A stretch of 39,159 nt of DNA, from contig JAJZVZ010000025.1 of assembly GCA_021846945.1 (NCBI GenBank), positions 1 through 39,159 of the forward strand, written 5' to 3'. How positions within the stretch are numbered: the stretch's first letter is position 1; each line of letters starts with the position of its first letter. The translations under genes were made by a program, and so were the position numbers. Under the pieces are notes generated by a model. The model was not told where the DNA came from and did not search any database. It worked only from the letters and a program-made list of their open reading frames with translations. This document shows, piece after piece, positions 16,208-25,151 of this stretch. Source of the stretch: Acidobacteriota bacterium (lineage in GTDB: Bacteria; Acidobacteriota; Terriglobia; Terriglobales; Acidobacteriaceae).

Positions 16208-18205
16208 CTACAAATAATACTCAAAGTCCGTCTCCACCTTCAGCCTGCGATGAATCTTGAGAATGTGGCCGGAGATGCGCGCCGGATTCAGTTCTACGTA
16301 GTTGCGCGGTCCGTGCCAGAGATAGCGCTCGCCCGTCAGCAGGTCTTCGGCTTCGTAAGCGCGATCATGGGGAATTTGCAGGTCATCCAGCGGCAGCGTC
16401 ACGTGCCCGGCCTGGGTGTAATGCGGATCGAGATTGACCACTGCCAGGATCAGGTTCGAGCGGTCTTCCGATTCCTTGCTGTAGCTGAGGAGCTGGTCGT
16501 TGTCAGTCTGGTGAAACTTGAGCGACCAGTCACTCTGCAGCGCCGGATTGCTGTTGCGAATTTCATTGACCTGTGCAATCAGTTGCCGCAGGCTCTCGGG
16601 ACGATTGAGATCCCAGTGGCGGATCTCGTATTTTTCCGAGTTAAGATATTCTTCGCTGCCGTGGCGTATGGGGCGATTCTCCAGAAGCTCGAAGGCGGGG
16701 CCATAGATGCCGTAGTTGGCGCCGAGCGTAGCCGCCAGCAGCAAGCGAATGACAAAGGCCGGCCGGCCGCCCATCTGCAGAAACTCGGTGAGGATGTCGG
16801 GCGTGTTGGTCCACTGGTTTGGACGGAAGAACTCCCGCACCGGAGTTTGCGCCAGCTCGGTTAGGTAAGCCGCAATTTCTTCCTTCCCGTTGCGCCAGGG
16901 GAAGTAAGTGTACGATTGGCCGAAGCCGATTTTGGCCAGCCGGTACATGATCTTCGGACGCGTGAAGGCCTCCGCCAGAAAAAAGACCTCTGGGTGGTCA
17001 CGCTTGATCTCCGCGATCACCCATTCCCAGAAGGGAAATGCTTTGGTGTGCGGGTTATCGACGCGGAAGATCGTGACGCCCATGCCGATCCAGTAGAGGA
17101 AGACACCCTTCATCTCTTCCCACATGCCGCGCCAGTCTTCGGTCTCAAAATCGAACGGGTAAATGTCCTGATATTTCTTGGGGGGATTCTCGGCGTATTG
17201 GATGGTTCCGTCGGGCCGCTTGCGGAACCATGACGGATGTTCGCGGACGTACGGGTGATCGGGGGACGCCTGAAATGCCACGTCGAGCGCAACATCCATA
17301 TCGAGCTGTCGGGCCTTCGCAACAAAACGTTGAAAGTCCCTGATGGTGCCCAACTCGTGGTGAATTTCCTTATGTCCGCCTTCTTCTGATCCGATGGCCC
17401 ACGGGCTGCCGCAGTCGCCGGGCTGCGCCTCCTGCACGTTGTTGCGGCCTTTGCGGAAGGTGTGGCCGATGGGATGAATCGGCGGCAGATACACGACATT
17501 GAAGCCCATTTCTGCGATGTAAGCCAGGCGCTTTTCGCAGTCCGCGAAGGTACCGTGCTTGCCCGGTTCCTGCGCCGTGGAGCGGGGAAAGAATTCGTAC
17601 CACGAACTGAAGCGCGCGCGCACCGGATCGACAACGACGCTGAGTTCCTGATCGGATTCCGTGGCTACGCTTTTGTCGGGATAGCGCTGGATCAACTCGT
17701 GCAGCATGGGGTCAGTGGCGTGCGTCCGCAGCTTCTTGGCATCTTTGCCTGCGCGCAAAACCGATGCCCGCTCGTGAAGCCATGTGGCGTCGGCGCCGGA
17801 GGCGCGGGCTGCGGCCTTCGTGACCAGATCCGCTCCGATCAGGTAATCGACGAGGGCGTCGCTCTCCGCCTGGATGCGCTTGAGCAGATCGCGGCGCCAG
17901 GTCTCGAAAGGATCCACCCATCCCTGCACTTTGAAGCCGTAACGGCCCATCTCGCCGACGCGGAATGCGGCCGTCCAGCGGTCGTTCACCAGCGGATGCA
18001 TCGGGATCTCGGTCCAGTCGCTGGAGCCTTCGCGACGCGCCAGAAGCACGGCGCCGATGGCGTCGTGGCCGTCAGTAAAGATGTCGGCTTCCACCCGGAC
18101 CTGATCGCCGAGCGTGCGCTTCGCGGGAAAGCGCCCGCCGTCTACCTGCGGCGTGATGCCTTCAATCACAACGCGCCTGCGTCCTTCGAATTGAGTTCCG
18201 TTCAT
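16208..18205 (-). CDS. glgE: Alpha-1,4-glucan:maltose-1-phosphate maltosyltransferase
   Basis: GlgE extends linear alpha-1,4-glucan by maltosyl units from alpha-maltose-1-phosphate. The protein (665 residues from this start; relatives are about 660-700) has the N-terminal beta domain (RRVVIEGITPQVDGGRFPAK), a helical linker, and the GH13_3 barrel: WYEFFPRS, VVYLPPIHPIGHTFRKGRNN, GSPWAIGSEEGGH, the nucleophile D383 in FRVDNPHTK and the acid/base E412 in FLAEAFTRP. PPKKYQDIYP is diagnostic. No start has a good Shine-Dalgarno; ATG codons at 18271 and 18274 would add 22-23 residues and reach almost to glgM. It is downstream of glgM and upstream of treS-mak on the same strand, 255 bases before the latter. 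Confidence 0.96.
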   Translation of the reverse strand: MNGTQFEGRRRVVIEGITPQVDGGRFPAKRTLGDQVRVEADIFTDGHDAIGAVLLARREGSSDWTEIPMHPLVNDRWTAAFRVGEMGRYGFKVQGWVDPFETWRRDLLKRIQAESDALVDYLIGADLVTKAAARASGADATWLHERASVLRAGKDAKKLRTHATDPMLHELIQRYPDKSVATESDQELSVVVDPVRARFSSWYEFFPRSTAQEPGKHGTFADCEKRLAYIAEMGFNVVYLPPIHPIGHTFRKGRNNVQEAQPGDCGSPWAIGSEEGGHKEIHHELGTIRDFQRFVAKARQLDMDVALDVAFQASPDHPYVREHPSWFRKRPDGTIQYAENPPKKYQDIYPFDFETEDWRGMWEEMKGVFLYWIGMGVTIFRVDNPHTKAFPFWEWVIAEIKRDHPEVFFLAEAFTRPKIMYRLAKIGFGQSYTYFPWRNGKEEIAAYLTELAQTPVREFFRPNQWTNTPDILTEFLQMGGRPAFVIRLLLAATLGANYGIYGPAFELLENRPIRHGSEEYLNSEKYEIRHWDLNRPESLRQLIAQVNEIRNSNPALQSDWSLKFHQTDNDQLLSYSKESEDRSNLILAVVNLDPHYTQAGHVTLPLDDLQIPHDRAYEAEDLLTGERYLWHGPRNYVELNPARISGHILKIHRRLKVETDFEYYL

Positions 18206-18291
18206 CGTGCCGCCATTCTGGTGAGTCAATGGTTCCGGTTTTGTCGCACGCGCCCGCGTTGAGCCGGGCATCATGCAAATGTCAAAGTTGA

Positions 18292-19518
18292 TCAGTGCCG
18301 CAGCGCCGCCCGTTGTTCGATGAGACGCTGGTAAAGAGCAATCGTCTGGTGAGCGATCGCCGTCCAACTGAATGTCTCCTCCACGCGTCGTCGGCCCGCA
18401 TCGCCAAAGCGCCGGCACATCACAGGGTCATCGAGCAGCTGTTGGATACGCGCCGCCAGATCCCGTGCAAATCTCTCGGGATCGCGCGGAAAAGTGGTGA
18501 CGGGATCCTGATCGAACGGCACCAGGAAGCCCGTCTCACCGTCAACCACCACTTCTTTGATGCCTCCGGTAGCGCTGGCGACAACCGGCGCGCGGCAAGC
18601 CATCGCCTCCAGGTTGATGATGCCGAAAGGCTCGTAAACCGACGGGCAGCAGAAGACGCGGGCGTTGCTGTAAAGCTGGATGGTCTCTTGTCTGGTCACC
18701 ATCTTTTCAATCCATACGATGCGCGGATGCTGCTTGCGGGCTTCTTCCACTTTATTACGCATCTCCGCGGCAATCTCCGGCGTGTCCGGCGCGCCCGCAC
18801 AAAGCACCACCTGCGTCTCCGGTGGCAAGTAACGGATGGCGTCGACAAGATGCGTGACGCCCTTCTGGCGCGTGATGCGACCGACAAACAGCACATACGG
18901 CACGGCCGGATCGACGCCGTAATCCGTCAGCGCCTTTGTATCGGAGGTCTTCTGGTACTCGGCGAGATCGATGCCGTTGTAGATGACGTGAATACGATCA
19001 GGATCCACATCGGGATAGGCGCGCTGAATATCCGCCTTTGTGCCCTTGGAGACGGCGATGATCGCGTCCGCATCCAGAATCGCCGTGCGCTCCATCCACG
19101 AGCTCATGGCGTAGCCGCTGCCGAGTTGCTCGGCCTTCCAGGCGCGCAGCGGCTCCAGCGAGTGGGTGGTCATCACAAAGGGCATGCCGTAGAGCTTTTT
19201 GGCGAGATAACCGGCCATCGACACATACCACGTGTGCGTGTGGACAACGTCCACGCCCTGGAGAGCCTTGATCTGCGTCAGGTTCAAACTGAAAGCTTCA
19301 AGTGCGCCTTTGAATTTGCCGTCGGTTCCGTTGCTGATCTCGGGCCACGGCTCCGCGCCGCAAACGTGCAGCTTGCCGTTGTCCGAGTGCTGCGGTCCCC
19401 AGCAATGCACCTCGACGTCGATCTCCCTGGCCAGCTCGCGGCTGAGATAATCGACGTGGACGCCTGCGCCTCCGTAGACATGCGGGGGATATTCTCGCGT
19501 GAAGATGCCGACTCGCAA
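18292..19518 (-). CDS. glgM: Glycogen synthase-like GT4 enzyme, probable maltose-1-phosphate synthase
   Basis: A 408-residue GT-B glycosyltransferase of family 4, matching the mycobacterial/corynebacterial type rather than the GT5 GlgA. GGAGVHV (residues 16-22) binds the donor phosphate, FVGRITRQKG and the EPFGIINLE E-x7-E pair lie in the C-terminal Rossmann domain. In mycobacteria this protein (GlgM) joins ADP-glucose and glucose-1-phosphate to make maltose-1-phosphate; the adjacent glgE supports the same role, although an older annotation would be glycogen synthase. The start is TTG, supported by GGAGGT eight bases upstream. It is the first gene of the GlgE block. Confidence 0.9.
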   Translation of the reverse strand: MRVGIFTREYPPHVYGGAGVHVDYLSRELAREIDVEVHCWGPQHSDNGKLHVCGAEPWPEISNGTDGKFKGALEAFSLNLTQIKALQGVDVVHTHTWYVSMAGYLAKKLYGMPFVMTTHSLEPLRAWKAEQLGSGYAMSSWMERTAILDADAIIAVSKGTKADIQRAYPDVDPDRIHVIYNGIDLAEYQKTSDTKALTDYGVDPAVPYVLFVGRITRQKGVTHLVDAIRYLPPETQVVLCAGAPDTPEIAAEMRNKVEEARKQHPRIVWIEKMVTRQETIQLYSNARVFCCPSVYEPFGIINLEAMACRAPVVASATGGIKEVVVDGETGFLVPFDQDPVTTFPRDPERFARDLAARIQQLLDDPVMCRRFGDAGRRRVEETFSWTAIAHQTIALYQRLIEQRAALRH

Positions 19519-19690
19519 AGTTCCGACCTCCGGGCAACGCGGTAGCTCCAGTCAATCAGGGGTGCTCAGGAAGCACGCCCGGCATGACAGCTTGCTGGCC
19601 GAATGATAACCCGGCTGCCTCCTGAATGCCATCCGGGTCATCAAAATGCGAGAAGGGTGCGGCCGCCAACGTTCGCAGAGATGCCGCAAT

Positions 19691-20881
19691 CTAATCCACG
19701 CGTTCGATCGCCATTGCGGTGGCTTCTCCCCCACCAATGCACAGCGAAGCCACGCCGCGCTTGAGCCCGTATTTCTTGAGTGCCGAGAGCAGCGTGACAA
19801 GGATGCGCGCGCCGGAAGCTCCGATGGGATGCCCGAGGGCGCAGGCGCCACCGTGGACATTTACCTTTTCGCGCGGGAGGTCGAGATCGCGCATTGCCGC
19901 CATTGCCACTACGGCGAAAGCTTCGTTGATTTCGAACAGGTCGACATCGCGCATTGCCCATCCGGTGCGCTCTGCGAGCGCACGGACGGCACCGATGGGC
20001 GCGGTGGGGAAAAGGCTGGGCTTGCTGGCGTAGCCCGCATGGCCGTGGATGACGGCGAGAGGCTGAACGCCGCGCCGCGCCGCCTCAGAACGGCGCATCA
20101 GCACCAGCGCGGCCGCACCATCGGAGATGGAGCTGGAGTTTGCCGCCGTTACCGTGCCGCCCTCACGAAAGGCCGGCTTGAGAATGGGAATCTTGTCGAG
20201 TCTGGCTTTGAGCGGCAGTTCATCCTGCGTAACCTCGCGTTCGGTCTTGCCCGACTTCACGGTGACCGGGACGATCTCCGCCGCGAAGCTGCTGTCTGCG
20301 GTGGCTTTCTGGGCGCGAGTGAGCGAGGAGATGGCATATTCATCCTGCGCCTCCCGCGTAAAGCCGTAGCTTTGTGCACAATCCTCGGCGAAGGTGCCCA
20401 TTAGGCGCCCCTTGTCGTAGGCATCTTCGAGCCCGTCAAAAAACATATGGTCGATCACTTTGTGATGGCCCATCCGATATCCGGCGCGGGCGCGATCTAA
20501 TAGATAAGGGGCGTTGGTCATGCTCTCCATGCCGCCGGCCACAATGACGGTGGCGCTGCCGGCAAGGATCAGATCGTGCGCCAGCATGACTGCCTTCATG
20601 CCCGAGCCGCACATCTTGTTGATGGTCGTCGCGCCAATTGATGGAGGCAAACCGGCTCCGAGGGCTGCCTGCCGGGCCGGAGCCTGCCCCTGACCGGCCG
20701 TGAGGACGCAGCCGAAGAGAACCTCCTGCACAGAATCGGGAGCAAGACCGGCGCGCTCGATGGCGGCACGGATCACCGCGGAGCCCAGTTCGGGTGCGCT
20801 CAGTTCCTTCAGATCGCCCTGGAAGCCGCCCATCGGCGTGCGCGCCGCGCCAACCAGAACGATGGAATCGTAAGTGGCCAT
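19691..20881 (-). CDS. Acetyl-CoA acetyltransferase-type thiolase
   Basis: A 396-residue thiolase with the acyl-binding cysteine C91 in NKMCGSGMKA, the active-site H351 in ALGHPIGASGAR and C381 in SLCIGGGEATA, all intact. Such enzymes cleave acetoacetyl-CoA or 2-methylacetoacetyl-CoA with CoA. The context (a 2-methyl-3-hydroxybutyryl-CoA dehydrogenase-like gene 21 bases upstream, and a branched-chain acyl-CoA dehydrogenase divergently beyond it) favours the last step of isoleucine breakdown, giving acetyl-CoA and propionyl-CoA. GAGGTG lies a few bases before the ATG. It is followed after 172 bases by glgM on the same strand; whether transcription runs on is not clear. Confidence 0.93.
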   Translation of the reverse strand: MATYDSIVLVGAARTPMGGFQGDLKELSAPELGSAVIRAAIERAGLAPDSVQEVLFGCVLTAGQGQAPARQAALGAGLPPSIGATTINKMCGSGMKAVMLAHDLILAGSATVIVAGGMESMTNAPYLLDRARAGYRMGHHKVIDHMFFDGLEDAYDKGRLMGTFAEDCAQSYGFTREAQDEYAISSLTRAQKATADSSFAAEIVPVTVKSGKTEREVTQDELPLKARLDKIPILKPAFREGGTVTAANSSSISDGAAALVLMRRSEAARRGVQPLAVIHGHAGYASKPSLFPTAPIGAVRALAERTGWAMRDVDLFEINEAFAVVAMAAMRDLDLPREKVNVHGGACALGHPIGASGARILVTLLSALKKYGLKRGVASLCIGGGEATAMAIERVD

Positions 20882-20902
20882 ATATACACCTCGAAGAGGG
20901 AT

Positions 20903-21670
20903 TTAGCGCGGAGCCATGCGCAATGCGCCATCCAGCCGAATCACCTCGCCATTCAGCATGGTATTTTCGCAGATGTGTTTGACCAGGGCCGCAAATTCCT
21001 CCGGGCGCCCCAGGCGAGCCGGGAAGGGAACGCTTTTGCCAAGCGCCTCCTGCACCTCTTTTGGGAAAGCCGCCATCATCGGCGTATCGAAGATGCCGGG
21101 CGCGATGGCCGCCACCCGGATGCCGAAGCGGGCCAACTCGCGCGCCGCCGGCAGCGTAAGCGACGCCACGCCGCCCTTTGAGGCGGCATATGCGGCTTGC
21201 CCGATCTGGCCGTCGAAAGCGGCGACGGATGCCGTGTTGACGATGACGCCGCGCTCGCCGTCCTCGCCGGGCTGTTCCTTCGCTATGGCCTCGGCCGCGA
21301 GCCGGAGCATATTGAATGTGCCAACGAGATTAATGTTGATGGTTCTGGCAAAGCTCTCCAGCCGGTGCGGTCCCTCGCGGCCGACGATCTTTTCAGCGGG
21401 AGCGACGCCCGCGCAGTTCACCAGCCCGTGCAGGTGGCCAAAGGTGGCAAGTGCGAGATCGACGGCTGCTTTCCCGTCCTTTTCACTGGTTACATCGGTA
21501 GCCGCAAAACGGGCGGCATTACCCAGCCGTGCCGCCGTGGCTTCTCCGCCGTTTCGGTCCAAATCTGCGATGACGACTGAACCGCCTTCTTTCACGACCA
21601 GCGCTGCGGCCGCCGCGCCCAGCCCTGAAGCCGCTCCGGTGACCAGAAATACGTGATCCTTGATCTGCAT
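20903..21670 (-). CDS. Short-chain dehydrogenase, 3-hydroxyacyl-CoA dehydrogenase type 2-like
   Basis: A 255-residue NAD-dependent short-chain dehydrogenase. Cofactor motif TGAASGLG (residues 11-18), NCAG (85-88) and the catalytic S148, Y161, K165 (ASVAAF...YAASKGG) are present. The overall wording ([45 protein letters not shown]) resembles HSD17B10/type 2 3-hydroxyacyl-CoA dehydrogenase, which oxidises 2-methyl-3-hydroxybutyryl-CoA in isoleucine catabolism. The start at 21670 has GAGGA upstream at normal distance; an in-frame ATG at 21715 is less likely. It sits 21 bases upstream of the thiolase, in an operon, and divergent from the acyl-CoA dehydrogenase. Confidence 0.9.
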   Translation of the reverse strand: MQIKDHVFLVTGAASGLGAAAAALVVKEGGSVVIADLDRNGGEATAARLGNAARFAATDVTSEKDGKAAVDLALATFGHLHGLVNCAGVAPAEKIVGREGPHRLESFARTININLVGTFNMLRLAAEAIAKEQPGEDGERGVIVNTASVAAFDGQIGQAAYAASKGGVASLTLPAARELARFGIRVAAIAPGIFDTPMMAAFPKEVQEALGKSVPFPARLGRPEEFAALVKHICENTMLNGEVIRLDGALRMAPR

Positions 21671-21778
21671 TGGAATCTTCCTCGATGCTTCACCACCCCC
21701 AACCGGCCGAAGCATACCATTCTAAAACGATTTGTGATTATACTTCAGGATTGGACGAGTGCGCGGAGGCAAAATCCA
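21671..21778. promoter_or_regulatory. Divergent promoter region
   Basis: A 108-base gap between two divergent operons that probably belong to one pathway. TATACT (21739-21744) could be a plus-strand -10 element about 35 bases before the TTG start of the acyl-CoA dehydrogenase; no convincing -35 is seen. I find no clear operator. Confidence 0.35.
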
Positions 21779-22945
21779 TTGACCACCTCTTCTTCGGGCC
21801 ATCCTCTTACGCAATTGAGTGAGGACGAGCGGATGTTCCGCGACACTGTGCGGCAATTTGCTGAGGACGAGATTGCGCCGCTGGTTCGCAGAATGGATGA
21901 AGACCAGCACCTGGATGCGGGGCTGGTGGTGAGGCTCTTTGAGTTGGGGCTGATGGGGATCGAGATCCCCGAGGAGCATGGCGGCAGCGGTGGCACATTC
22001 TTTGAGGCGGTTCTGGCCGTCGAGGGGATCTCCGCCGTAGACCCTGCAGTGGGCTTGCTGGTGGACGTGCACAATACGCTGGTGGTGAAGGCCCTGGCGC
22101 GCTGGGGAAATGCGGCGCAGAAGCAGAAATATCTGCCGCGGCTGGCGGCGGACACCGTAGGCGCCTATGCATTGAGCGAGGCGGGAGCGGGTTCTGATGC
22201 CTTTGCATTGCAGACGCGCGTCGAAAGACGCGGTGACAGCTATGTGCTGAACGGGCGCAAGCTGTGGATTTCGAATGCGAAGGAAGCGGGACTCTTTGTC
22301 GTCTTCGCCACCGTGGATCCGGGAGCGGGCTACAAAGGCATTACCGCATTCCTCGTGGAGCAAGGCGCGCGGGGATTTACCATCGGCCGGAAGGAAGACA
22401 AGCTCGGCATTCGCGCTTCCAGCACCTGCGAGCTAATCTTCGAAGAGTGCGCTGTTCCGGCGGAGCAGGTGATGGGCGACGTGGGCATGGGCTACAAAAT
22501 TGCCATCGAGTCTCTCAATGAAGGGCGCATCGGCATTGGCGCGCAGATGCTGGGGTTGGCGGAGGCAGCGTGGCAGCATGCGGCAAAGTACGCCAGGGAG
22601 CGCAGGCAATTCGGCAAAGCGATTGTTGAGTTTCAGGCGATGCGCTTCCAGCTTGCCGAAATGGCGACGGAGATCGAAGCCGCCAGGTTGATGGTCTACA
22701 ATGCTGCCCGGTTGAAGGATGCGGGGCTGCCGTTCCGCAAGGAAGCGGCCATGTGCAAATATTTTGCGTCGCAGGTGGCCGAGCGCGTGGCGAGCCTTGC
22801 TGTAGAGGTCTTCGGCGGATCGGGGTTTGTCAAGGACTACCCGGTTGAGAAGCTGTATCGCGACGCCAAGATCGGGAAAATTTACGAGGGAACGTCGTTC
22901 ATGCAGCTGGCTACCATTGCAAAGCAGACACTGGGCGACGGATAG
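21779..22945 (+). CDS. Short/branched-chain acyl-CoA dehydrogenase (2-methylbutyryl-CoA type)
   Basis: A 388-residue FAD enzyme that desaturates acyl-CoA at the alpha-beta bond. Motifs: YALSEAGAGSD, GRKLWISNAKEAG, LGIRASSTCEL, ESLNEGRIGIGAQMLG and the catalytic E370 in KIYEGTS. The near-C-terminal GSGFVKDYPVEKLYRDAKIG closely follows the human short/branched-chain enzyme (ACADSB) pattern, favouring 2-methylbutyryl-CoA. The TTG at 21779 is chosen: GGAGG ends nine bases upstream and the length then fits the family; the upstream ATG at 21653 would overlap the divergent gene. The methylcitrate-cycle genes follow on the same strand after 60 bases. Confidence 0.9.
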   Translation: MTTSSSGHPLTQLSEDERMFRDTVRQFAEDEIAPLVRRMDEDQHLDAGLVVRLFELGLMGIEIPEEHGGSGGTFFEAVLAVEGISAVDPAVGLLVDVHNTLVVKALARWGNAAQKQKYLPRLAADTVGAYALSEAGAGSDAFALQTRVERRGDSYVLNGRKLWISNAKEAGLFVVFATVDPGAGYKGITAFLVEQGARGFTIGRKEDKLGIRASSTCELIFEECAVPAEQVMGDVGMGYKIAIESLNEGRIGIGAQMLGLAEAAWQHAAKYARERRQFGKAIVEFQAMRFQLAEMATEIEAARLMVYNAARLKDAGLPFRKEAAMCKYFASQVAERVASLAVEVFGGSGFVKDYPVEKLYRDAKIGKIYEGTSFMQLATIAKQTLGDG

Positions 22946-23005
22946 CAGCAAGGCCGCAAACAGCGCGGCAAGGCGCCTGCTATGATGCGGCGCAAAGGAA
23001 GGGTT

Positions 23006-23908
23006 ATGGCGGGCAATCGGAGTCGACAATCGCCCGGAGCGCGGTTCCGGGCCGCGGTGCAGCAAGAGAAGCCGCTACAGGTGGCGGGCGCTATCAATGC
23101 CTACACCGCGCGGATGGCTGAAGCGACAGGATTCCAGGCGCTTTATCTCTCAGGTGGTGGCGTGGCCGCCAATTCGCTCGGGCTTCCCGATCTCGGGATC
23201 AGCACCATGGAAGATGTGCTGACGGACGTTCGCCGCATCACGGACGCCAGCGCACTGCCACTGCTGGTGGATATTGATACCGGCTGGGGCGGCGCCTTCA
23301 ACATTGCGCGCACCATCCGCTCGATGGAAAAGGCTGGTGCGGCGGCGGTGCACATTGAGGACCAGGTGGGCGCCAAGCGCTGCGGCCACCGGCCCGGCAA
23401 GGAGCTGGTGACTGCCGATGAGATGGTGGACCGCCTAAAGGCTGCCGTGGATGCGCGCCGGGACGCGCAGTTTGTGGTGATGGCGCGGACCGATGCGCTG
23501 GCGAGCGAGGGGCTCGCTCGCGCCATTGAACGAGCCGAGGCTTACGTGGCCGCGGGAGCCGATATGATCTTTGCCGAAGCGGTGACGGAAACGGCGATGT
23601 ATACCGAGTTTCGGAAAGCGGTGGGGGTGCCGATCCTGGCCAATATCACCGAGTTCGGAAAGACGCCGCTGTTTACGCGCGAGGAGCTCGGCGCCGCGGG
23701 CGTTGACATCATCTTGTATTGTTGCGCTGCTTACCGCGCCATGAACGCCGCGGCGCTCAAAGTGTACGAGGCCATTCGCGCCGAGGGAACGCAGCAAAGC
23801 GTGCTTTCACTGATGCAGACGCGTGACGAACTCTACAGGTTTCTCAACTATCATGCCTACGAACAAAAACTGGACGAGCTGTTTGCCCGGAGCAAAGCAA
23901 CGGAGTAA
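23006..23908 (+). CDS. prpB: 2-Methylisocitrate lyase
   Basis: Splits 2-methylisocitrate into pyruvate and succinate, the last step of the methylcitrate cycle. A 300-residue PEP mutase/isocitrate lyase superfamily protein with [17 protein letters not shown], metal-binding Asp residues in LVDIDTGWG (D89, D91), and the active-site loop KRCGH (124-128). The wording [20 protein letters not shown] fits PrpB rather than isocitrate lyase. The ATG at 23006, close behind AAAGGAAGGG, is preferred over the ATG at 22982. It leads prpC and prpD on the same strand. Confidence 0.95.
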   Translation: MAGNRSRQSPGARFRAAVQQEKPLQVAGAINAYTARMAEATGFQALYLSGGGVAANSLGLPDLGISTMEDVLTDVRRITDASALPLLVDIDTGWGGAFNIARTIRSMEKAGAAAVHIEDQVGAKRCGHRPGKELVTADEMVDRLKAAVDARRDAQFVVMARTDALASEGLARAIERAEAYVAAGADMIFAEAVTETAMYTEFRKAVGVPILANITEFGKTPLFTREELGAAGVDIILYCCAAYRAMNAAALKVYEAIRAEGTQQSVLSLMQTRDELYRFLNYHAYEQKLDELFARSKATE

Positions 23909-23956
23909 ACAAGTTCGCCACTTAACCATCTGTCTGATTCTCTCCGGAGGATGCGA

Positions 23957-25120
23957 ATGAGCACACAGGACGTCAATCCGGCGCCAGCCTTCAAACCCAA
24001 GAAGTCCGTAGCCTTGTCGGGCACGCCAGCGGGCAACACGGCGCTTTGCACGGTGGGGCGCAGCGGCAACGATCTGCACTATCGCGGCTATGACATCAAG
24101 GATCTGGCCGCAAATTGCGAGTACGAAGAAGTCGCTCATCTGCTGGTTCATGGCAAGCTGCCCACCGCGGCGGAGCTGGCCGCCTACAAGGCGCGCCTGC
24201 GCAGCCTTCGCGGTTTGCCGCCTGAAGTCAAGCGGGCGCTGGAGCTTTTGCCGGCTTCGGCGCATCCCATGGATGTGCTGCGCACAGGAGTCTCGGTACT
24301 CGGCTGCGTGCGGCCGGAGGCTGCTGGTCATAGCGACAATGCGGCGCGCGCCATTGCCGATGCGTTGCTGGCTTCGCTCGCATCGATGCTGCTCTACTGG
24401 CACCAGTTCGCGCGCCACGGGAAGCGCATCGACGTGGAGACGGCCGATGACTCCATCGCCGCGCATTTTCTTCACCTGCTGCACGGCAAGGCCCCCGATG
24501 CGAAGTGGACGGCAGCCATGCAGACTTCGCTGATTCTCTATGCGGAGCACGAGTTCAATGCTTCCACCTTCACGGCGCGGGTGATTGCCGGCACCGGTTC
24601 GGATATGCACTCGTGCATCACTGGCGCCGTCGGCGCGCTGAAAGGGCCCAAGCACGGCGGCGCCAATGAGGTGGCGTTGGAGATTCAGAACCGCTATGCA
24701 AACGCCGACGAAGCGGAGGCCGACATTCGCCAGCGGGTAGCCAATCGGGAGGTGATCATTGGCTTCGGGCATCCGGTGTACACCGTCAGCGATCCGCGCA
24801 ACGAGATCATCAAAGGTGTGGCGCGGGAGCTGGCTGTGGACGAGGAAGGCAATCGGCTTTATTCGGTGGCTGAGCGCATCGAGTCCACGATGAGCGAGAC
24901 CAAGCGCATGTTTCCGAACCTGGACTGGTTCAGCGCCGTCGCATATCACCTGATGGGCATACCCACTGATCTGTTTACGCCGCTCTTTGTGATCTCACGA
25001 ACGGCGGGTTGGTGCGCGCACGTGATCGAGCAGCGCCAGGATGGGAAGATCATTCGGCCGTCGGCGAATTACACCGGGCCGGAGAATCTGGATTTCATTC
25101 CCATTGCCAGGCGAAACTGA
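23957..25120 (+). CDS. prpC: 2-Methylcitrate synthase
   Basis: Condenses propionyl-CoA with oxaloacetate to 2-methylcitrate. The 387-residue protein is a type of citrate synthase with catalytic H233 (GPKHGGANE), H272 ([13 protein letters not shown]) and D323 ([11 protein letters not shown]), spaced as in enterobacterial Prp[10 protein letters not shown] (about 197-205) is also conserved. The ATG at 23957 has GGAGG six bases upstream and is preferred over the ATG at 23951, which abuts the GGAGG. Location between prpB and prpD separates it from the TCA-cycle citrate synthase. Confidence 0.95.
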   Translation: MSTQDVNPAPAFKPKKSVALSGTPAGNTALCTVGRSGNDLHYRGYDIKDLAANCEYEEVAHLLVHGKLPTAAELAAYKARLRSLRGLPPEVKRALELLPASAHPMDVLRTGVSVLGCVRPEAAGHSDNAARAIADALLASLASMLLYWHQFARHGKRIDVETADDSIAAHFLHLLHGKAPDAKWTAAMQTSLILYAEHEFNASTFTARVIAGTGSDMHSCITGAVGALKGPKHGGANEVALEIQNRYANADEAEADIRQRVANREVIIGFGHPVYTVSDPRNEIIKGVARELAVDEEGNRLYSVAERIESTMSETKRMFPNLDWFSAVAYHLMGIPTDLFTPLFVISRTAGWCAHVIEQRQDGKIIRPSANYTGPENLDFIPIARRN

Positions 25121-25151
25121 ACCAGGAACGAAGAGACGAAAGGACATCCGC

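Noticed and set aside
18295..19545. 416-codon plus-strand open frame opposite glgM
   Set aside because: Mirrors the glgM codon phase; the minus-strand protein has clear GT4 motifs and a GGAGGT ribosome-binding site.
19519..19690. Rho-independent terminator between the thiolase gene and glgM
   Set aside because: Only short imperfect stems are seen (for example ACCCGG and CCGGGT arms at 19609-19638) with no T-tract.
23807..24949. 380-codon minus-strand open frame opposite prpC
   Set aside because: Shadow of prpC, which has all catalytic residues.
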